From NCBI RefSeq assembly GCF_003386665.1, contig NZ_QTUB01000001.1, positions 1,674,001 to 1,738,000 on the forward strand: a stretch of 64,000 nt of DNA, read 5' to 3'. Position numbers and translations under genes: made by a program. The notes beneath the pieces were generated by a model. It ran no database searches. It had not been told where the DNA came from and saw only the letters and a program-made list of their open reading frames with translations. Positions 1 to 10,795 of the stretch are shown here, piece by piece (the first letter of the stretch is position 1; every line of letters starts with the position of its first letter). Source of the stretch: Xenorhabdus cabanillasii (GTDB taxonomy: Bacteria > Pseudomonadota > Gammaproteobacteria > Enterobacterales > Enterobacteriaceae).

Positions 1-1
1 A

Positions 2-43
2 GCTGAAAAGCAGGACATGAAACAGTTGTTGAATAATAAATAA
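2..43 (+). CDS. possible 3' end of an upstream gene (partial)
   Basis: Thirteen sense codons read AEKQDMKQLLNNK and end in TAA at 41-43. The fragment is too short to assign to a family. It is offered only because the window may begin inside a gene; it could equally be chance. The 137 bases after it, up to the adh stop codon, hold nothing I can identify. Confidence 0.25.
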   Translation, partial: AEKQDMKQLLNNK

Positions 44-180
44 CTGCTTGTATTTTATCTCCCGGCTATATAAGTGCTATACCGAATAAGTATTCTGTTT
101 GGTTGTTTTTGCAGTTGTGCAAAATAAGCTTGCTATAATTAAGCAGGAAGAGTCGTTTAACTACACTTCCTGCTAATCAA

Positions 181-1218
181 TTATGCTGACAAGACAATTT
201 TCAGTGCTTTTTCTTGCGCTGCATTATTAAATACGTCATAAGCGGTTTCTATTTCATTCAATGGGTAATAATGAGTGACCAGCTTTTCAGGTGCGATTCG
301 GCCGGATTGAACGCTTTTCAGTAGCATAGGAGTACTGCTTGTATTGACCAGTCCAGTGGTGATAGTGATGTTTTTGATCCAGAGATTTTCCAGATGTAAA
401 TCGACGGATTTACCGTGGACTCCCACATTAGCGATAAATCCACCCGCTGCAATGATGTCCTGACATATTTTGAAAGTTGCGGGGATACCCACACACTCAA
501 TGGCAACGTCTACGCCAAAGCCACCAGTCAGTTTATTGATGATTGCTGCTAAGTCTTGTCGTGTCGGATTGATAATTGTGTTAGCGCCGAGCTGTTGGGC
601 GACGCTAAGACGGTTATCATCAGTATCGATCATGATGATATGTGCCGGAGAGTAAAATTGTGATGCCAGTAGTGCTGATAGTCCGACAGGCCCTGCACCA
701 ATCAAGGCGATAGTATTTCCGGGTTGGACTCTGCCATTGATAACACCGATTTCAAAGCCTGTTGGCAGGATGTCACTCAGCATTAAGGCAGCTTCTTCAT
801 CGACATCATCTGGCAGGCGATGAAGACTATTATCAGCATGGGGAATACGTACTTTTTCTGCCTGTGTACCATCAATCTTATGCCCCAGGAGCCAGCCACC
901 ATCTTTACAGTGCGCATAAAGCTGACGTTTACAATGAATACAACTACCGCAGACGGTGATACAGGAAATAATCACTTTATCACCGACCTTGATATTGCGG
1001 ACTGATTCTCCAACTGACTCAACGATCCCAATGCCTTCATGTCCTAATGTCCGGCCTTGCTCGACGGTAGGAACATCTCCTTTGAGGATATGCAGATCTG
1101 TGCCACAGATTGTTGTTTTGACGATGCGGATGATAGCATCCGTTGGTTCGATGAGTTGGGGTGGCGCTTTTTCTTCCCAGAGTTTTTTTCCGGCTCCGTG
1201 ATAAACAAGTGCTTTCAT
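181..1218 (-). CDS. zinc-dependent alcohol dehydrogenase (MDR family)
   Basis: This is a 345-residue medium-chain dehydrogenase that should oxidise or reduce an alcohol/aldehyde pair with NAD(P)H in the cytoplasm. The catalytic-zinc ligands are visible as Cys38 in TICGTD and His60-Glu61 in GHEG. The structural-zinc lobe is Cys90, Cys93, Cys96 and Cys104. The Rossmann nucleotide-binding turn GAGPVG lies at about 174-179. The start at 1218 (MKALVYHG) was chosen over an upstream start at 1248 because a G-rich Shine-Dalgarno (GGGGG) sits just before it and the family starts this way. The substrate is not evident. It is a lone gene on the minus strand, about 240 bases beyond plsY. Family assignment is firm; a specific gene name is not. 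Confidence 0.85.
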   Translation of the reverse strand: MKALVYHGAGKKLWEEKAPPQLIEPTDAIIRIVKTTICGTDLHILKGDVPTVEQGRTLGHEGIGIVESVGESVRNIKVGDKVIISCITVCGSCIHCKRQLYAHCKDGGWLLGHKIDGTQAEKVRIPHADNSLHRLPDDVDEEAALMLSDILPTGFEIGVINGRVQPGNTIALIGAGPVGLSALLASQFYSPAHIIMIDTDDNRLSVAQQLGANTIINPTRQDLAAIINKLTGGFGVDVAIECVGIPATFKICQDIIAAGGFIANVGVHGKSVDLHLENLWIKNITITTGLVNTSSTPMLLKSVQSGRIAPEKLVTHYYPLNEIETAYDVFNNAAQEKALKIVLSA

Positions 1219-1429
1219 ATAACCCCCTTCACAGGTGTTGGTTGTCACTCACGTTATTAGTTGTTTGAAGTTTAGCAGATTATAACGTTTTCGGTCTTCG
1301 GGGTGTTTTCTGAGCCTGTCGCGAATAATATAGAATATGCCGGATATTGCTCTGGATAGTCTGGGCCAGACACATACAGATTGGATCTTGGAGTTTGCTA
1401 TCTCTGGAAGGGGTGAAACAGGATAAAAG

Positions 1430-1447
1430 CAGCCCCTGTTGGGGCTG
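1430..1447 (-). terminator. rho-independent terminator after plsY
   Basis: CAGCCCC-TGTT-GGGGCTG forms a perfect 7-bp stem with a 4-base loop. On the minus strand it is followed by CTTTTA. It lies just past the plsY stop codon at 1454. Confidence 0.7.
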
Positions 1448-1453
1448 TATGTA

Positions 1454-2110
1454 TCATTCGTCTTGTTGTTCTTCTTTAGCTGCCTGAAGTTTCTCTTTAT
1501 CTGTCCTTTCCTGTTTCTTTTTCAGTTTCTGCCAGATGCGGCTTTCCTGACCTCGCCAGAGACGTTGGATGTTATCGTGGTGTCGCATAAGTATCAGGCA
1601 TGAAAGCATTGCGACAGGAAAAGTAAACTCCGGTTTGAACCACCAGACGTAGAAAGGCACAACGAGGGCACTGATGATTGCGCCTAATGACGAGTAGCCG
1701 CTCAATAATACGGTCAGCAACCATGTCCCGGCAACCAATCCCATTAAATCCCAGCCAATAGCAGCAATAGAGCCGAATGCAGTGGCGACACCTTTGCCTC
1801 CCTTAAAATGGAAAAATATTGGGTAAATATGTCCTAAACAGGCAGCGATGGCGATAATGCCTAAATAAAAAGGTTGAATGTCGAGTTTATATGCCAGCCA
1901 AACAGGGATCATGCCTTTCAGTACATCGCAGATCAGTACTGCCAGCGCGGTAGCTTTGCCGCCAATACGCAGTACATTTGTTGCTCCCGGATTACCGGAA
2001 CCATGCTGGCGGGGATCGGGTAATCCTGCCAGACGACAGATCAATATCGCGCTGGATATAGAGCCACACAGATACGCGAAGATGATCATACCAAGCGCGA
2101 TAGCACTCAT
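1454..2110 (-). CDS. plsY: glycerol-3-phosphate acyltransferase PlsY
   Basis: PlsY is an inner-membrane enzyme that moves an acyl group from acyl-phosphate to glycerol-3-phosphate, the first step of phospholipid synthesis. The 218-residue product has several hydrophobic segments. It carries the conserved glycine-rich loops [11 protein letters not shown] (about 37-47) and [12 protein letters not shown] (about 100-111). It is a little longer than the E. coli protein (about 205) because of a charged Lys/Glu/Gln-rich C-terminal tail. The start at 2110 (MSAIALGM) was preferred over 2170 because GGAG precedes it and it matches the family start. It is divergent from folB, as in E. coli. Confidence 0.95.
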   Translation of the reverse strand: MSAIALGMIIFAYLCGSISSAILICRLAGLPDPRQHGSGNPGATNVLRIGGKATALAVLICDVLKGMIPVWLAYKLDIQPFYLGIIAIAACLGHIYPIFFHFKGGKGVATAFGSIAAIGWDLMGLVAGTWLLTVLLSGYSSLGAIISALVVPFYVWWFKPEFTFPVAMLSCLILMRHHDNIQRLWRGQESRIWQKLKKKQERTDKEKLQAAKEEQQDE

Positions 2111-2218
2111 AAGATATCTCCAATGAATAAAGGTCGTTTTCTTTACTATAACAATGGATAATACGCACATTTAGCCGGAAGTGGTATCCGGTGAACCGAA
2201 AAACGGAGAAACGGCGTG

Positions 2219-2572
2219 ATGGATATCGTATTTATTGAACAATTAAGCATCATTACTACCATTGGCGTATATGATTGGGAACAAACAATTAAGCAAAAGC
2301 TGGTGTTTGATATCGAAATGGGCTGGGACAATAAACGCGCAGCTTCCAGTGATGATGTTGAGCACTGTCTGGATTATGCCAAAGTCAGTGAAACAGTGAT
2401 CCGGCATGTGGAAAATCAGCGGTTTGCTTTAGTTGAACGTGTGGCAGAAGAAGTCGCTGATATTTTGCTGAATCAGTTTAATACGCCGTGGGTCAAAATT
2501 AAAGTCAGTAAACCAGGCGCAGTAGCACAAGCAAAAAGTGTGGGTGTCTTGATTGAACGCAGAGCGAATTAA
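2219..2572 (+). CDS. folB: dihydroneopterin aldolase FolB
   Basis: FolB converts 7,8-dihydroneopterin to 6-hydroxymethyl-dihydropterin plus glycolaldehyde in folate synthesis. The 117-residue protein begins [20 protein letters not shown], nearly identical to E. coli FolB, and keeps [12 protein letters not shown] and [16 protein letters not shown]. The ATG at 2219 was chosen by homology; a GTG one codon earlier (2216) is possible, and both follow GGAG. The stop overlaps the convergent cca stop by 4 bases. In E. coli uppP (bacA) lies between folB and cca; it is absent here. Confidence 0.95.
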   Translation: MDIVFIEQLSIITTIGVYDWEQTIKQKLVFDIEMGWDNKRAASSDDVEHCLDYAKVSETVIRHVENQRFALVERVAEEVADILLNQFNTPWVKIKVSKPGAVAQAKSVGVLIERRAN

Positions 2573-3723
2573 TGCTGATTTTGTTGCCAGTAAGTAATGG
2601 CGAGCTGGCGCTGTCGTTCTAACTCTGTACGGATTTCAGCCCCCTGAAAACCACGGGAAATGATTTGCTGAACATTAACCTGACTGGCAATAGCAAAGGC
2701 TTCCCGCAAATATTTTTCGGGTGGATAAACAGACGCTTTTAGCCCTGTACGGGCAAAGGCATCGGCTTTGCTACAGACAGCTAATTGCTCGATACGTTGG
2801 GGTTTTCGCCATACGTCGATGGTATTGAACAGTATCAGCAATTTTTCTGCCGGTAACTGTTCAGCAGTGTGTACCCAGTCATAGTATTGTGCCACGATGC
2901 CGGCAAGGTCACGTATTGAATTGGGTATGCGCAACCGTTCGCACATCTGCTTAATCTGCTTGTTTCCAGTGTGAGTACAAAGTGAGGCGAAGCGGATATC
3001 GATATCGGTACTCAGTTGAGTGGATATTTGCAGGATATTCAGAGAATGCATCCCCATATCCGTTTCCATAGAAGTCACACCAAACAGATTATCGATTTCA
3101 GGGAAAAGGATCGCCAGAGCACCACAGTTACGTAAGACCTGGAAGTAAACATGTGGAGATTGTGAGGCGAGCGCTTTTTCAGTCTCCCGCCAAACCCGTT
3201 CTGGTGTTAACGACGATAACTCACCATTCGCTGTCATTTCAGAGATCAGTGTTTGCGTTTCTTTAGCAATGGAAAAGCCTAAATGAGCAAACCGGGCAGC
3301 AAAACGTGCCAGACGCAATACACGCAGAGGGTCTTCTGAAAATGCTTCCGAAACATGACGCAGGATACGGTACTTAAGATCTTCTGTACCGTGATAAGGG
3401 TCGATCAATTCACCTTCAGGAGTTTGTGCAATGGCATTGATGGTCAGATCCCGACGTAACAGATCTTCTTCCAAAGTAACATCGGGGGCCGAGTAACAGG
3501 TAAAGCCGGTATACCCCTGACCGGATTTTCTCTCTGTCCGTGCCAGCGCATACTCTTCATGAGTATTGGGATGCAGAAAAACCGGAAAATCTTTTCCAAC
3601 CTGCTGGTATCCCTGAGATAACAGTTCTTCCGGGCTGCCGCCAACGACAACCCAGTCTCTTTCTGTAATCGGCAGATCCAGAAGTTGATCACGAACGGCA
3701 CCGCCAACCAAATAAACTTTCAC
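2569..3723 (-). CDS. cca: CCA tRNA nucleotidyltransferase, HD motif missing
   Basis: Cca adds or repairs the 3' CCA end of tRNAs. The nucleotidyltransferase head is intact: GGAVRD at about 7-12, RDWVVVG at about 22-28, RRDLTINA at about 90-97, and the [10 protein letters not shown] helix. The protein has 384 residues against 412 in E. coli. About 20 residues are missing near residue 255, where the E. coli HD signature (CHDLGKG, then the RHHGH loop) is replaced by CTHTGNK. The reading frame is continuous through this point. The enzyme should still add CCA but should have lost the metal-dependent phosphohydrolase activities known for the E. coli HD domain. Confidence 0.93.
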   Translation of the reverse strand: MKVYLVGGAVRDQLLDLPITERDWVVVGGSPEELLSQGYQQVGKDFPVFLHPNTHEEYALARTERKSGQGYTGFTCYSAPDVTLEEDLLRRDLTINAIAQTPEGELIDPYHGTEDLKYRILRHVSEAFSEDPLRVLRLARFAARFAHLGFSIAKETQTLISEMTANGELSSLTPERVWRETEKALASQSPHVYFQVLRNCGALAILFPEIDNLFGVTSMETDMGMHSLNILQISTQLSTDIDIRFASLCTHTGNKQIKQMCERLRIPNSIRDLAGIVAQYYDWVHTAEQLPAEKLLILFNTIDVWRKPQRIEQLAVCSKADAFARTGLKASVYPPEKYLREAFAIASQVNVQQIISRGFQGAEIRTELERQRQLAITYWQQNQH

Positions 3724-3738
3724 TCTTACTCCCTTAAA

Positions 3739-4359
3739 TCAGCTCATCCAACGATCTTTGCGTTTACGACGTGGAACGATATGTGGCAGTACAAGACCTA
3801 ACAATAAGCCAATACCTGCAACTGCACCACCATACATGAACCACTGCAAGATAATCGCTCTTTGCTTATCATCCAGTTGTAAGTTGGCAATTTCGACTTT
3901 TTTCTCCGCTACAGTCAGTTTGCTCTGGAGCTTCGCATTTTCTGCTTTTAAATCATTGATGATTTTATCGCTGGCCGCCACTTTGTTCTGCATCTCTGCG
4001 GTACGTTGATTCCAGCTATTATCAATATTAGCTAATTGTTCGGTCAGCGTTTTGATCTTCTGCTCCATGGCGGGAATGCGTTCACGCAGGCTGGGAATAA
4101 CGCTGAGCTCACTGGTTAAGATCCAGCTTGTACGCCCTTTACTATCCCTTACTTGTGAATAACCATTCTCTGATTTTGGATTTACCAGAACAACCTCAGC
4201 GCCGGCATTCAATGAACCCATAATGCGATGTTGATTACTGGGGCCGCTGCGAATGTAAGCTGATAATTCATCAGAGACATAACGTTTTTCCTCAGCATAC
4301 ACGGATAATGGAAGTGTAAGACCGAGTAATAAAATAAGTAATCGATGTAGTTTTTGCAT
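3739..4359 (-). CDS. ygiM: YgiM family SH3-domain membrane protein
   Basis: This 206-residue protein has an N-terminal signal peptide ending near LSVYAEE. It is followed by a bacterial SH3 domain (about 22-85, with RSGPSNQHRIMGSL), a long heptad-like coiled coil (about 95-170), and one hydrophobic segment near residue 180 followed by a basic tail (RRKRKDR). It is therefore predicted to face the periplasm and be anchored by its C-terminal helix. Its function is not known. The start at 4359 (MQKLHRLL) was chosen because it begins the signal peptide; the upstream extension to 4443 has none. It sits between cca and ygiF as in E. coli. Confidence 0.88.
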   Translation of the reverse strand: MQKLHRLLILLLGLTLPLSVYAEEKRYVSDELSAYIRSGPSNQHRIMGSLNAGAEVVLVNPKSENGYSQVRDSKGRTSWILTSELSVIPSLRERIPAMEQKIKTLTEQLANIDNSWNQRTAEMQNKVAASDKIINDLKAENAKLQSKLTVAEKKVEIANLQLDDKQRAIILQWFMYGGAVAGIGLLLGLVLPHIVPRRKRKDRWMS

Positions 4360-4648
4360 TCTGTCTTCTACTGTTTTTGGTGTATGGGTTACAAACTGAT
4401 AGGGTTGCAAACTGATAGTAAAGAGTAAAGTTTGCGGGTGCAATCAGTAAACCAGAATGAATCTTCATTTAACTGACCGAATACAGGCATTGTTAGCGTT
4501 TTTTTGGCGGAGTAATACGATTACCTGGCGATGTAACACAATCATTGTTGAGATAACACACAGTTGTGGTTTATTTTTCCTGTTCCTGAAAAAAGTTGTG
4601 GTTAGGGTTAAACGTGATCCGCCCTGTGTTAATTGAGAGAGAAAAAAT

Positions 4649-5584
4649 ATGCGTTCTGTAGAAGTAGAGTTGAAACTGTCTGTAAAACCCGAAACGATAT
4701 TGGCAATTCGTAACCAGCTGTTTCAGCTTACTAATCATTACACTTCACCACAACATTTAACTAATATTTACTTTGAAACACCGAATAATCAATTGCGCCG
4801 CTGGGATATGGGATTGCGTATCCGTGGTTTCGATGAACAGTATGAAATGACTATCAAAACAGCGGGGCGGGTCATCGGAGGTCTCCATCAGCGGCCGGAA
4901 TTTAATGTTCCTCTTCAGCAGCCAGAACTGGATTTAGCCAGCTTTCCTGCTGAGATCTGGCCTGAGAATACTGATCTTACCCGATTGCAGGCTCAATTGA
5001 CTGAACTGTTCAGTACAGATTTTTGCCGTGAAAAATGGATTGTGAATTATGGTCAGAGTGAAATTGAAGTTGTATTGGATCAAGGAGAAATCCGGGCCGG
5101 AGAGAGAACCTCACCAATTTGTGAGTTTGAACTGGAGCTGAAAACAGGCAATGTGTCAGATGTGTTGTCATTGGCAGATGAACTGGCAATACAGGGGGGA
5201 TTGCGACTGGCGAACAAGAGTAAAGCTGCACGAGGATATGCTCTTGCCAGTAACAGATCTCCTGCCAAGCTGGTGGAAGGAAAGGCACCTGTAGCACTCG
5301 AATGGCAGCAACCGTTATCTGTTCTTCTTGCCGGAATGCTGGATCAGTGGCAGGCGCAGGAGGAAGAGTGGTTGGCAGGAATAGCCGCAGGCAAAACAGG
5401 GCTGGAACAGACTCTGGAATGGGTAAAACTTCTGACTGAAAAGCAGGGAAAAACGGCCCCGGCACTCAGTTTATTACCTGAATTAAAAGAGGCGCTTTCT
5501 ACAGGTGATGCAGAAGTATTGTGTTACAGCGCAAAATGGCTGCAATGCAAACTGGCGTTGACTCAGTGGTTGATGGCTCAATAA
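4649..5584 (+). CDS. ygiF: inorganic triphosphatase YgiF, C-terminally short
   Basis: YgiF hydrolyses inorganic tripolyphosphate in a metal-dependent way. The N-terminal CYTH domain is complete: the VEVELKL start (EXEXK motif at about 5-9), GLRIRG, and the Glu/Lys-rich tunnel strands through CEFELELK. The E. coli protein has 433 residues, with a second CHAD helical domain. This one has 311 and stops at LALTQWLMAQ, inside the region corresponding to the CHAD domain. Roughly 100 C-terminal residues are missing, and glnE begins only 25 bases later. The catalytic part should still work; the CHAD domain cannot be complete. Confidence 0.9.
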   Translation: MRSVEVELKLSVKPETILAIRNQLFQLTNHYTSPQHLTNIYFETPNNQLRRWDMGLRIRGFDEQYEMTIKTAGRVIGGLHQRPEFNVPLQQPELDLASFPAEIWPENTDLTRLQAQLTELFSTDFCREKWIVNYGQSEIEVVLDQGEIRAGERTSPICEFELELKTGNVSDVLSLADELAIQGGLRLANKSKAARGYALASNRSPAKLVEGKAPVALEWQQPLSVLLAGMLDQWQAQEEEWLAGIAAGKTGLEQTLEWVKLLTEKQGKTAPALSLLPELKEALSTGDAEVLCYSAKWLQCKLALTQWLMAQ

Positions 5585-5609
5585 CAATTAAAAAAGGGAA
5601 ACCTTACTT

Positions 5610-8477
5610 ATGTTGCCACTTTCATCAATTTTAACTCACCAATTACAACATGTTATTGCGAATTTCCAGCAAGCGACAGAAACGACAGAAGTTTTTGCAC
5701 CTCATGAACAGGCAGTATTGGCACTGAGTGATTTTGTTGCAGAAAACATACTGTCACATCCTGCATGGTTGGTTGAAATTCGTCAGAATCCCCCTCAGCC
5801 TGATGAGTGGCAACACTACGCAGATTGGTTGAATCAGGCTTTGTCAGTGGTTGGTGATGAAAATTCACTGATGCGAGTTCTGCGTCTTTTCCGTCACAAG
5901 ATGCTGGTGAGAATCGCATGGTTGCAGGCGCTGCAAATAAGCACGACAGAGCAGACATTGCAACAATTGAGTGTATTAGCTGAAAGTCTGATTATTGCTG
6001 CCCGCGATTGGTTGTATCGGCATTGTTGTCAGGATTGGGGAACACCGACTGATCAAGCGGGTATAGCGCAGCCGTTGTTGATCCTTGGCATGGGGAAACT
6101 GGGAGGAGGAGAACTTAATTTTTCCTCTGATATCGATCTGATTTTTGCATATCCAGAAAATGGTGTGACACAAGGTGGTCGCCGCGAGATGGATAACTCC
6201 CAGTTTTTTACCCGATTGGGACAGAAACTTATCAAGGTATTGGATCAACAGACGGTGGATGGTTTTGTTTATCGTGTTGATATGCGATTACGTCCGTTTG
6301 GTGACAGTGGGCCGTTGGTGTTCAGCTTTCCGGCGCTGGAGGATTATTATCAGGAACAGGGCCGGGACTGGGAGCGTTATGCCTTGATAAAGGCCCGGAT
6401 TTTGGGGCCGGATGATCAGGCATATTGTTATGAGCTACGCCAGATGTTGAGGCCATTTATATTTCGTCGTTACATTGATTTCAGCGTGATCCAATCTTTA
6501 CGCAATATGAAAGGCATGATTGAACGGGAAGTGCGCCGGCGGGGTTTAAAAGACAATGTTAAACTGGGGGCGGGAGGGATCCGGGAAATTGAATTTATCA
6601 CACAGGTATTTCAGTTGATCCGTGGAGGACGAGAGCCAGGTCTGCAATCCCGCTCATTATTACTGACACTTAAGTCCATCGAAACATTGGCGTTATTGAC
6701 CCCAGAGCAGGTCAGACAACTGGAAGAAAGTTACCTGTTTTTGCGTCGGTTGGAGAATCTGCTGCAATCTATTCGTGATCAACAGACACAAACTTTACCG
6801 GAAAATGAGCTGGATCGTGCCCGTTTATCCTGGGGTATGGGATTTGCTGACTGGCATGAGTTAGCCGTGGAAGCAGCGAAAAAAATGTCTGCCGTCCGGG
6901 ACATCTTTCAGCACCTGATAGGAGATGAAACGGAAGAAAATAATGAGGAAGCTGCACATGCACCATTTAAGAGTTTATGGCAGGAAGGCCTGAACAGGGA
7001 TGAGCTGATGGCGCTTGTTCCTCACCTGAATGGATCTGAAGCGCAGAAGATGCTCGATATGGTTGCATTGTTACGCCACGATATCAGTAAGCGCACCATT
7101 GGCCCACGGGGGCGTGACGTACTGGATCATTTGATGCCGCGCCTTTTGGCAAAGATTGCTGCAAAGAAAACGGGTGCAAGGGAAGATACAAATATTGTGC
7201 TGGAGCGGATTATTCCATTGCTGCTCAGTATTGTCAGCCGAACAACTTATCTGGAGCTGATGCTGGAATCAGAACAGGTGATGACCCACGTTATTCGTCT
7301 GTGTGCCGCTTCTCCGATGATTGCCAGCCAGCTTAGCCGCCATCCTTTATTATTAGATGAATTACTCGATCCTGCATCATTGTACGAGCCTTTGCCTCTG
7401 GAGGCTTATCGGGATGAATTGTATCAATATTTATTGCGCATCCCCGAAGATGATGAGGAACAATTGCTGGAGGCGTTGAGACAATTCAAACAGGCACAAT
7501 TATTGCGGATAGCCGCAGAAGACATAGCAGGCGCTCTGCCGATTATGAAAGTCAGTGATCATCTGACTTATCTGGCGGAAGCGATTATCGGCGCGGTAGT
7601 TCAACAGGCCTGGCATCAGATGGTAAAACGTTATGGTGTACCGACACATTTATCTCAGCGTCAGGGGCTTGGTTTTGCCATTATTGGTTATGGTAAATTA
7701 GGCGGTTGGGAACTGGGTTATGGTTCTGATTTGGATCTGGTATTTTTACTGGATTGTCCGATGGGCGTAATGACTGATGGCGCCCGTTCTATTGATGCTC
7801 GTCAATTCTATTTGCGTCTTGCTCAGCGCATTATTCACTTGTTCAGTACCCGAACGGCTTCGGGCGTGTTGTATGAAGTTGATGCCCGTTTGCGTCCGTC
7901 CGGTGAATCAGGGATGTTGGTCAGTACCCTTGAAGCTTTCGATGATTATCAGAAAAACGAAGCGTGGACGTGGGAGCATCAGGCATTGATTCGGGCCCGT
8001 ATGGTATTCGGCGATGAAAAAATGCGGGCGGATTTTGAACGCATTCGTCGGGAAACGTTATGTATGCCACGGGATCCTGATCTGCTGCGTCAGCAGGTAC
8101 GTGAGATGCGGGAAAAAATGTACCGGCATTTGGGAAGTCATCAACATGGTCAGTTTGATATCAAAGCTGATCCCGGTGGTATCACCGATATTGAATTTAT
8201 TGCTCAATATCAGGTACTGCGGTATGCACAGGAAAATGCCAAATTGACCCGTTGGTCTGATAATGTTCGCATTTTCGAACTCATGGCAGAACACAATATT
8301 ATGGATGAACAGGAAGCAATGGCATTAATACAGGCTTATATCAGCCTGCGCAATGAACTGCATCATCTTACTTTGCAGGCGTTATCCAGTCGTGTCTCTG
8401 TTGAACGTTTCAGCCAGCAGAAAACACGGGTGCACAATAGCTGGCAGAAGTGGCTTGGTGCTAACCGGGCAGAATAA
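5610..8477 (+). CDS. glnE: bifunctional glutamine synthetase adenylyltransferase/removase
   Basis: GlnE adds AMP to, and removes it from, glutamine synthetase in response to PII state, so it tunes nitrogen assimilation. The 955 residues match the family size. Two nucleotidyltransferase domains are visible. The first, at about 156-180, has [18 protein letters not shown] (the removase half). The second, at about 690-710, has [18 protein letters not shown] (the transferase half). It starts 25 bases after ygiF behind an AAAGGGAAA ribosome site, so the two are probably co-transcribed, as in E. coli. hldE follows. Confidence 0.97.
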   Translation: MLPLSSILTHQLQHVIANFQQATETTEVFAPHEQAVLALSDFVAENILSHPAWLVEIRQNPPQPDEWQHYADWLNQALSVVGDENSLMRVLRLFRHKMLVRIAWLQALQISTTEQTLQQLSVLAESLIIAARDWLYRHCCQDWGTPTDQAGIAQPLLILGMGKLGGGELNFSSDIDLIFAYPENGVTQGGRREMDNSQFFTRLGQKLIKVLDQQTVDGFVYRVDMRLRPFGDSGPLVFSFPALEDYYQEQGRDWERYALIKARILGPDDQAYCYELRQMLRPFIFRRYIDFSVIQSLRNMKGMIEREVRRRGLKDNVKLGAGGIREIEFITQVFQLIRGGREPGLQSRSLLLTLKSIETLALLTPEQVRQLEESYLFLRRLENLLQSIRDQQTQTLPENELDRARLSWGMGFADWHELAVEAAKKMSAVRDIFQHLIGDETEENNEEAAHAPFKSLWQEGLNRDELMALVPHLNGSEAQKMLDMVALLRHDISKRTIGPRGRDVLDHLMPRLLAKIAAKKTGAREDTNIVLERIIPLLLSIVSRTTYLELMLESEQVMTHVIRLCAASPMIASQLSRHPLLLDELLDPASLYEPLPLEAYRDELYQYLLRIPEDDEEQLLEALRQFKQAQLLRIAAEDIAGALPIMKVSDHLTYLAEAIIGAVVQQAWHQMVKRYGVPTHLSQRQGLGFAIIGYGKLGGWELGYGSDLDLVFLLDCPMGVMTDGARSIDARQFYLRLAQRIIHLFSTRTASGVLYEVDARLRPSGESGMLVSTLEAFDDYQKNEAWTWEHQALIRARMVFGDEKMRADFERIRRETLCMPRDPDLLRQQVREMREKMYRHLGSHQHGQFDIKADPGGITDIEFIAQYQVLRYAQENAKLTRWSDNVRIFELMAEHNIMDEQEAMALIQAYISLRNELHHLTLQALSSRVSVERFSQQKTRVHNSWQKWLGANRAE

Positions 8478-8573
8478 GCCAGAGAGAAATAGGCTTTTTC
8501 TGAGGTTCTTGCTGGTATTTAGGTGGGTTATGGTAATATCCGCAACAATTTATTTTGATATTTGGAGCATGGG

Positions 8574-9998
8574 ATGAACGTAGCACTCCCTGATTTTCAC
8601 CGCGCAACTGTTTTGGTTGTTGGCGATGTCATGTTAGATCGTTATTGGTACGGCCCAACCAGCCGCATTTCACCGGAAGCTCCGGTTCCTGTCGTTAAGG
8701 TCGATACTATTGAAGAGCGTCCGGGAGGGGCGGCTAACGTCGCCATGAATATCGCGTCACTGGGTGCCCATTCACATTTGGTGGGATTGACGGGTATTGA
8801 TGATGCTGCGCGGGCATTGAGCAAAAAACTCAGCAGCGTGAAAGTTCAGTGTGATTTTGTTGCTGTGGCAACGCATCCAACCATCACGAAGCTACGTATT
8901 TTATCCCGTAATCAGCAACTGATACGTCTGGATTTTGAAGAAGGGTTCCAGAACGTAGACGCACAGCCGATATTGGAAAAAATCCAGCAATCCTTGCCAC
9001 ATATCGGAGCGCTGGTGCTTTCAGATTATGCCAAGGGAGCGTTGAATCAGGTTCAGGCAATGATCAAATTGGCGAATGAAGCGGGTGTCCCTGTTTTAAT
9101 CGACCCAAAAGGCAACGATTTTGAACGTTACCGGGGTGCAACATTGCTGACGCCGAATATGTCAGAATTTGAAGCCGTGGTTGGTCATTGCAAAGATGAT
9201 GACGAGCTGGTGCAGAAAGGCATGCAACTGGTGCAGGATCTGGAACTGAAAGCCCTGTTGATCACCCGTTCTGAACGAGGCATGAGCCTGCTGTGTGTGG
9301 GACAACCACCTCTGCATTTGCCAACTCAGGCACAAGAAGTTTTTGATGTAACGGGGGCTGGTGACACGGTGATTGGTGTTTTGGCAACGGCAATCGCAGC
9401 AGGAAAACCATTGGCGGAGGCCTGTTATCTTGCTAACGCAGCCGCAGGAGTCGTGGTCGGGAAATTGGGAACATCTACCGTTTCTCAGGTGGAGCTGGAA
9501 AACGCGGTGCGTGGTCGTGCAGAAACAGGTTTTGGTGTGATGAATGAATCACGTCTGAAAGAGGTCGTCGAACAGGCGCGTCAGCGCGGTGAACGTATCG
9601 TGATGACGAATGGTTGTTTTGATATTCTCCATGCTGGTCATGTATCTTATTTGTCCAATGCCCGTAAACTAGGCGATCGTCTGATCGTGGCGGTGAACAG
9701 TGATGCTTCGACCAAACGCCTGAAAGGGGAAACACGGCCAGTGAATCCACTGGAACAACGGATGCTTGTATTGTCTGCGCTGGAATCGGTGGATTGGGTA
9801 GTAGCATTTGAAGAAGATACACCACAGCGCTTAATTGCGGGAATTCTGCCTGATATCCTGGTCAAAGGTGGGGATTATAAGCCAGAAGAGATTGCCGGTA
9901 GCAAGGAAGTCTGGGCTGCTGGTGGAGAAGTGAAGGTATTAAATTTTGAAGATGGGATCTCAACGACCAATATCATCAAAATGATTAAAAATCAGTAA
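8574..9998 (+). CDS. hldE: bifunctional heptose kinase/adenylyltransferase HldE
   Basis: HldE makes ADP-heptose for the lipopolysaccharide core. Its N-terminal ribokinase-like half phosphorylates heptose-7-phosphate, and its C-terminal half adds AMP to heptose-1-phosphate. The kinase half carries [11 protein letters not shown] near residue 30 and the DVTGAGDT anion-hole/base motif near 257. The cytidylyltransferase half begins near residue 344 with [16 protein letters not shown]. The start at 8574 follows GGAG and matches the E. coli start; 8562 is the longer alternative. The length, 474 residues, is normal. Confidence 0.97.
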   Translation: MNVALPDFHRATVLVVGDVMLDRYWYGPTSRISPEAPVPVVKVDTIEERPGGAANVAMNIASLGAHSHLVGLTGIDDAARALSKKLSSVKVQCDFVAVATHPTITKLRILSRNQQLIRLDFEEGFQNVDAQPILEKIQQSLPHIGALVLSDYAKGALNQVQAMIKLANEAGVPVLIDPKGNDFERYRGATLLTPNMSEFEAVVGHCKDDDELVQKGMQLVQDLELKALLITRSERGMSLLCVGQPPLHLPTQAQEVFDVTGAGDTVIGVLATAIAAGKPLAEACYLANAAAGVVVGKLGTSTVSQVELENAVRGRAETGFGVMNESRLKEVVEQARQRGERIVMTNGCFDILHAGHVSYLSNARKLGDRLIVAVNSDASTKRLKGETRPVNPLEQRMLVLSALESVDWVVAFEEDTPQRLIAGILPDILVKGGDYKPEEIAGSKEVWAAGGEVKVLNFEDGISTTNIIKMIKNQ

Positions 9999-10013
9999 GA
10001 TTACCTGCATCAT

Positions 10014-10062
10014 AATGCCGTTATGTTCCTTTCATGATTTAACTTGTGACATAAACGGCATT
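10014..10062. terminator. hairpin between convergent hldE and ubiK
   Basis: AATGCCGTT-ATGT at 10014-10026 pairs with ACAT-AAACGGCATT at 10049-10062, giving a stem of about 13 bp. It lies between two convergent genes, so a bidirectional terminator role is likely. No clean T run follows, which keeps the call modest. Confidence 0.4.
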
Positions 10063-10113
10063 GTCTGAATGAGCGGGAAAATTGTGTCTTGCAGCAGTTC
10101 TCCTTAATACCTG

Positions 10114-10392
10114 CTATTCAGTTTTCTTTTCAGCACCTGGTTGTTGGCTTTCGAGACGGGCTTCCAGCTCACTCAGGCGCTGTTCCATACTAACCAATTT
10201 TTCACGGGTACGCAGTAATACCTGAGTCTGGATATCAAACTCTTCACGATTGACGAGATCCAGTTTACTCAGTTGGGATTGCAATATAGTACGCAATTTT
10301 TTCTCTACATCATCACCGAACTCTTTTACGCCTTTCGGCATAGCACTGTGGATCTGGCGGGCAATTTGTTCAATTTTTTTGGGATCGAGCAT
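10114..10392 (-). CDS. ubiK: ubiquinone biosynthesis accessory factor UbiK (YqiC)
   Basis: UbiK is a small coiled-coil accessory factor that helps the ubiquinone biosynthetic complex work under aerobic conditions. The 92-residue protein begins [19 protein letters not shown] and holds [17 protein letters not shown], both very close to E. coli YqiC. The C-terminal half is a predicted coiled coil rich in Glu, Leu and Arg. The start at 10392 was chosen by homology and is preceded by an AAGGA-type site. It is convergent with hldE and divergent from ribB. Confidence 0.92.
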   Translation of the reverse strand: MLDPKKIEQIARQIHSAMPKGVKEFGDDVEKKLRTILQSQLSKLDLVNREEFDIQTQVLLRTREKLVSMEQRLSELEARLESQQPGAEKKTE

Positions 10393-10552
10393 GATGATAA
10401 TCCTTTTAATGACAGAGCTGTTAAATGAATAATAAAACAGTGTTGTGGCTATTTTAATGCCTGACGGCGAAAGCACAAATGATTGAGAGAGCAGTTTTAT
10501 ATTTGCTTTTGTCGATTGCCCTGATGAATTATAAACGTTATAGTCAAATTGT

Positions 10553-10795
10553 TTATCTCAGGGCAGGGTGAAAGTCCCTACCGGCGGTAAAGTGAAATGA
10601 CTTTTGGTTGTTTCATGAAGCCCGCGAGCGCTCTGTTTGCCGTTATCCTTTTGTTGCTAAAAACGTGTTATCAAAAATTGGTTGTCAGAAACTAATTGTC
10701 GTAACTGGTTATCGTAACAACTGAGGATAAAACAGAGGTCAGCAGATCCAGTGTGATTCTGGAGCCGACGGTGATAGTCCGGATGGGAGAGAATA
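10553..10795 (+). ncRNA. FMN riboswitch (RFN element) of ribB
   Basis: The 5' half holds the conserved blocks AGGGCAGGGTGAAAGTCCC and ACCGGCGGT (10559-10588). The 3' half holds AGCAGATCC, GGAGCCGACGGTGATAGTCC and GGATGGGAGAGAA (10741-10793). These match the RFN element that binds flavin mononucleotide upstream of ribB in enterobacteria. The variable arm between the halves is long, about 110-140 bases; its base is CTCTGTTT (10631-10638) pairing with AAACAGAG (10730-10737). FMN binding should turn ribB expression down. Confidence 0.92.

Noticed and set aside
5010..5465. 151-residue minus-strand ORF inside ygiF
   Set aside because: Antisense shadow of a clear gene with no ribosome site.
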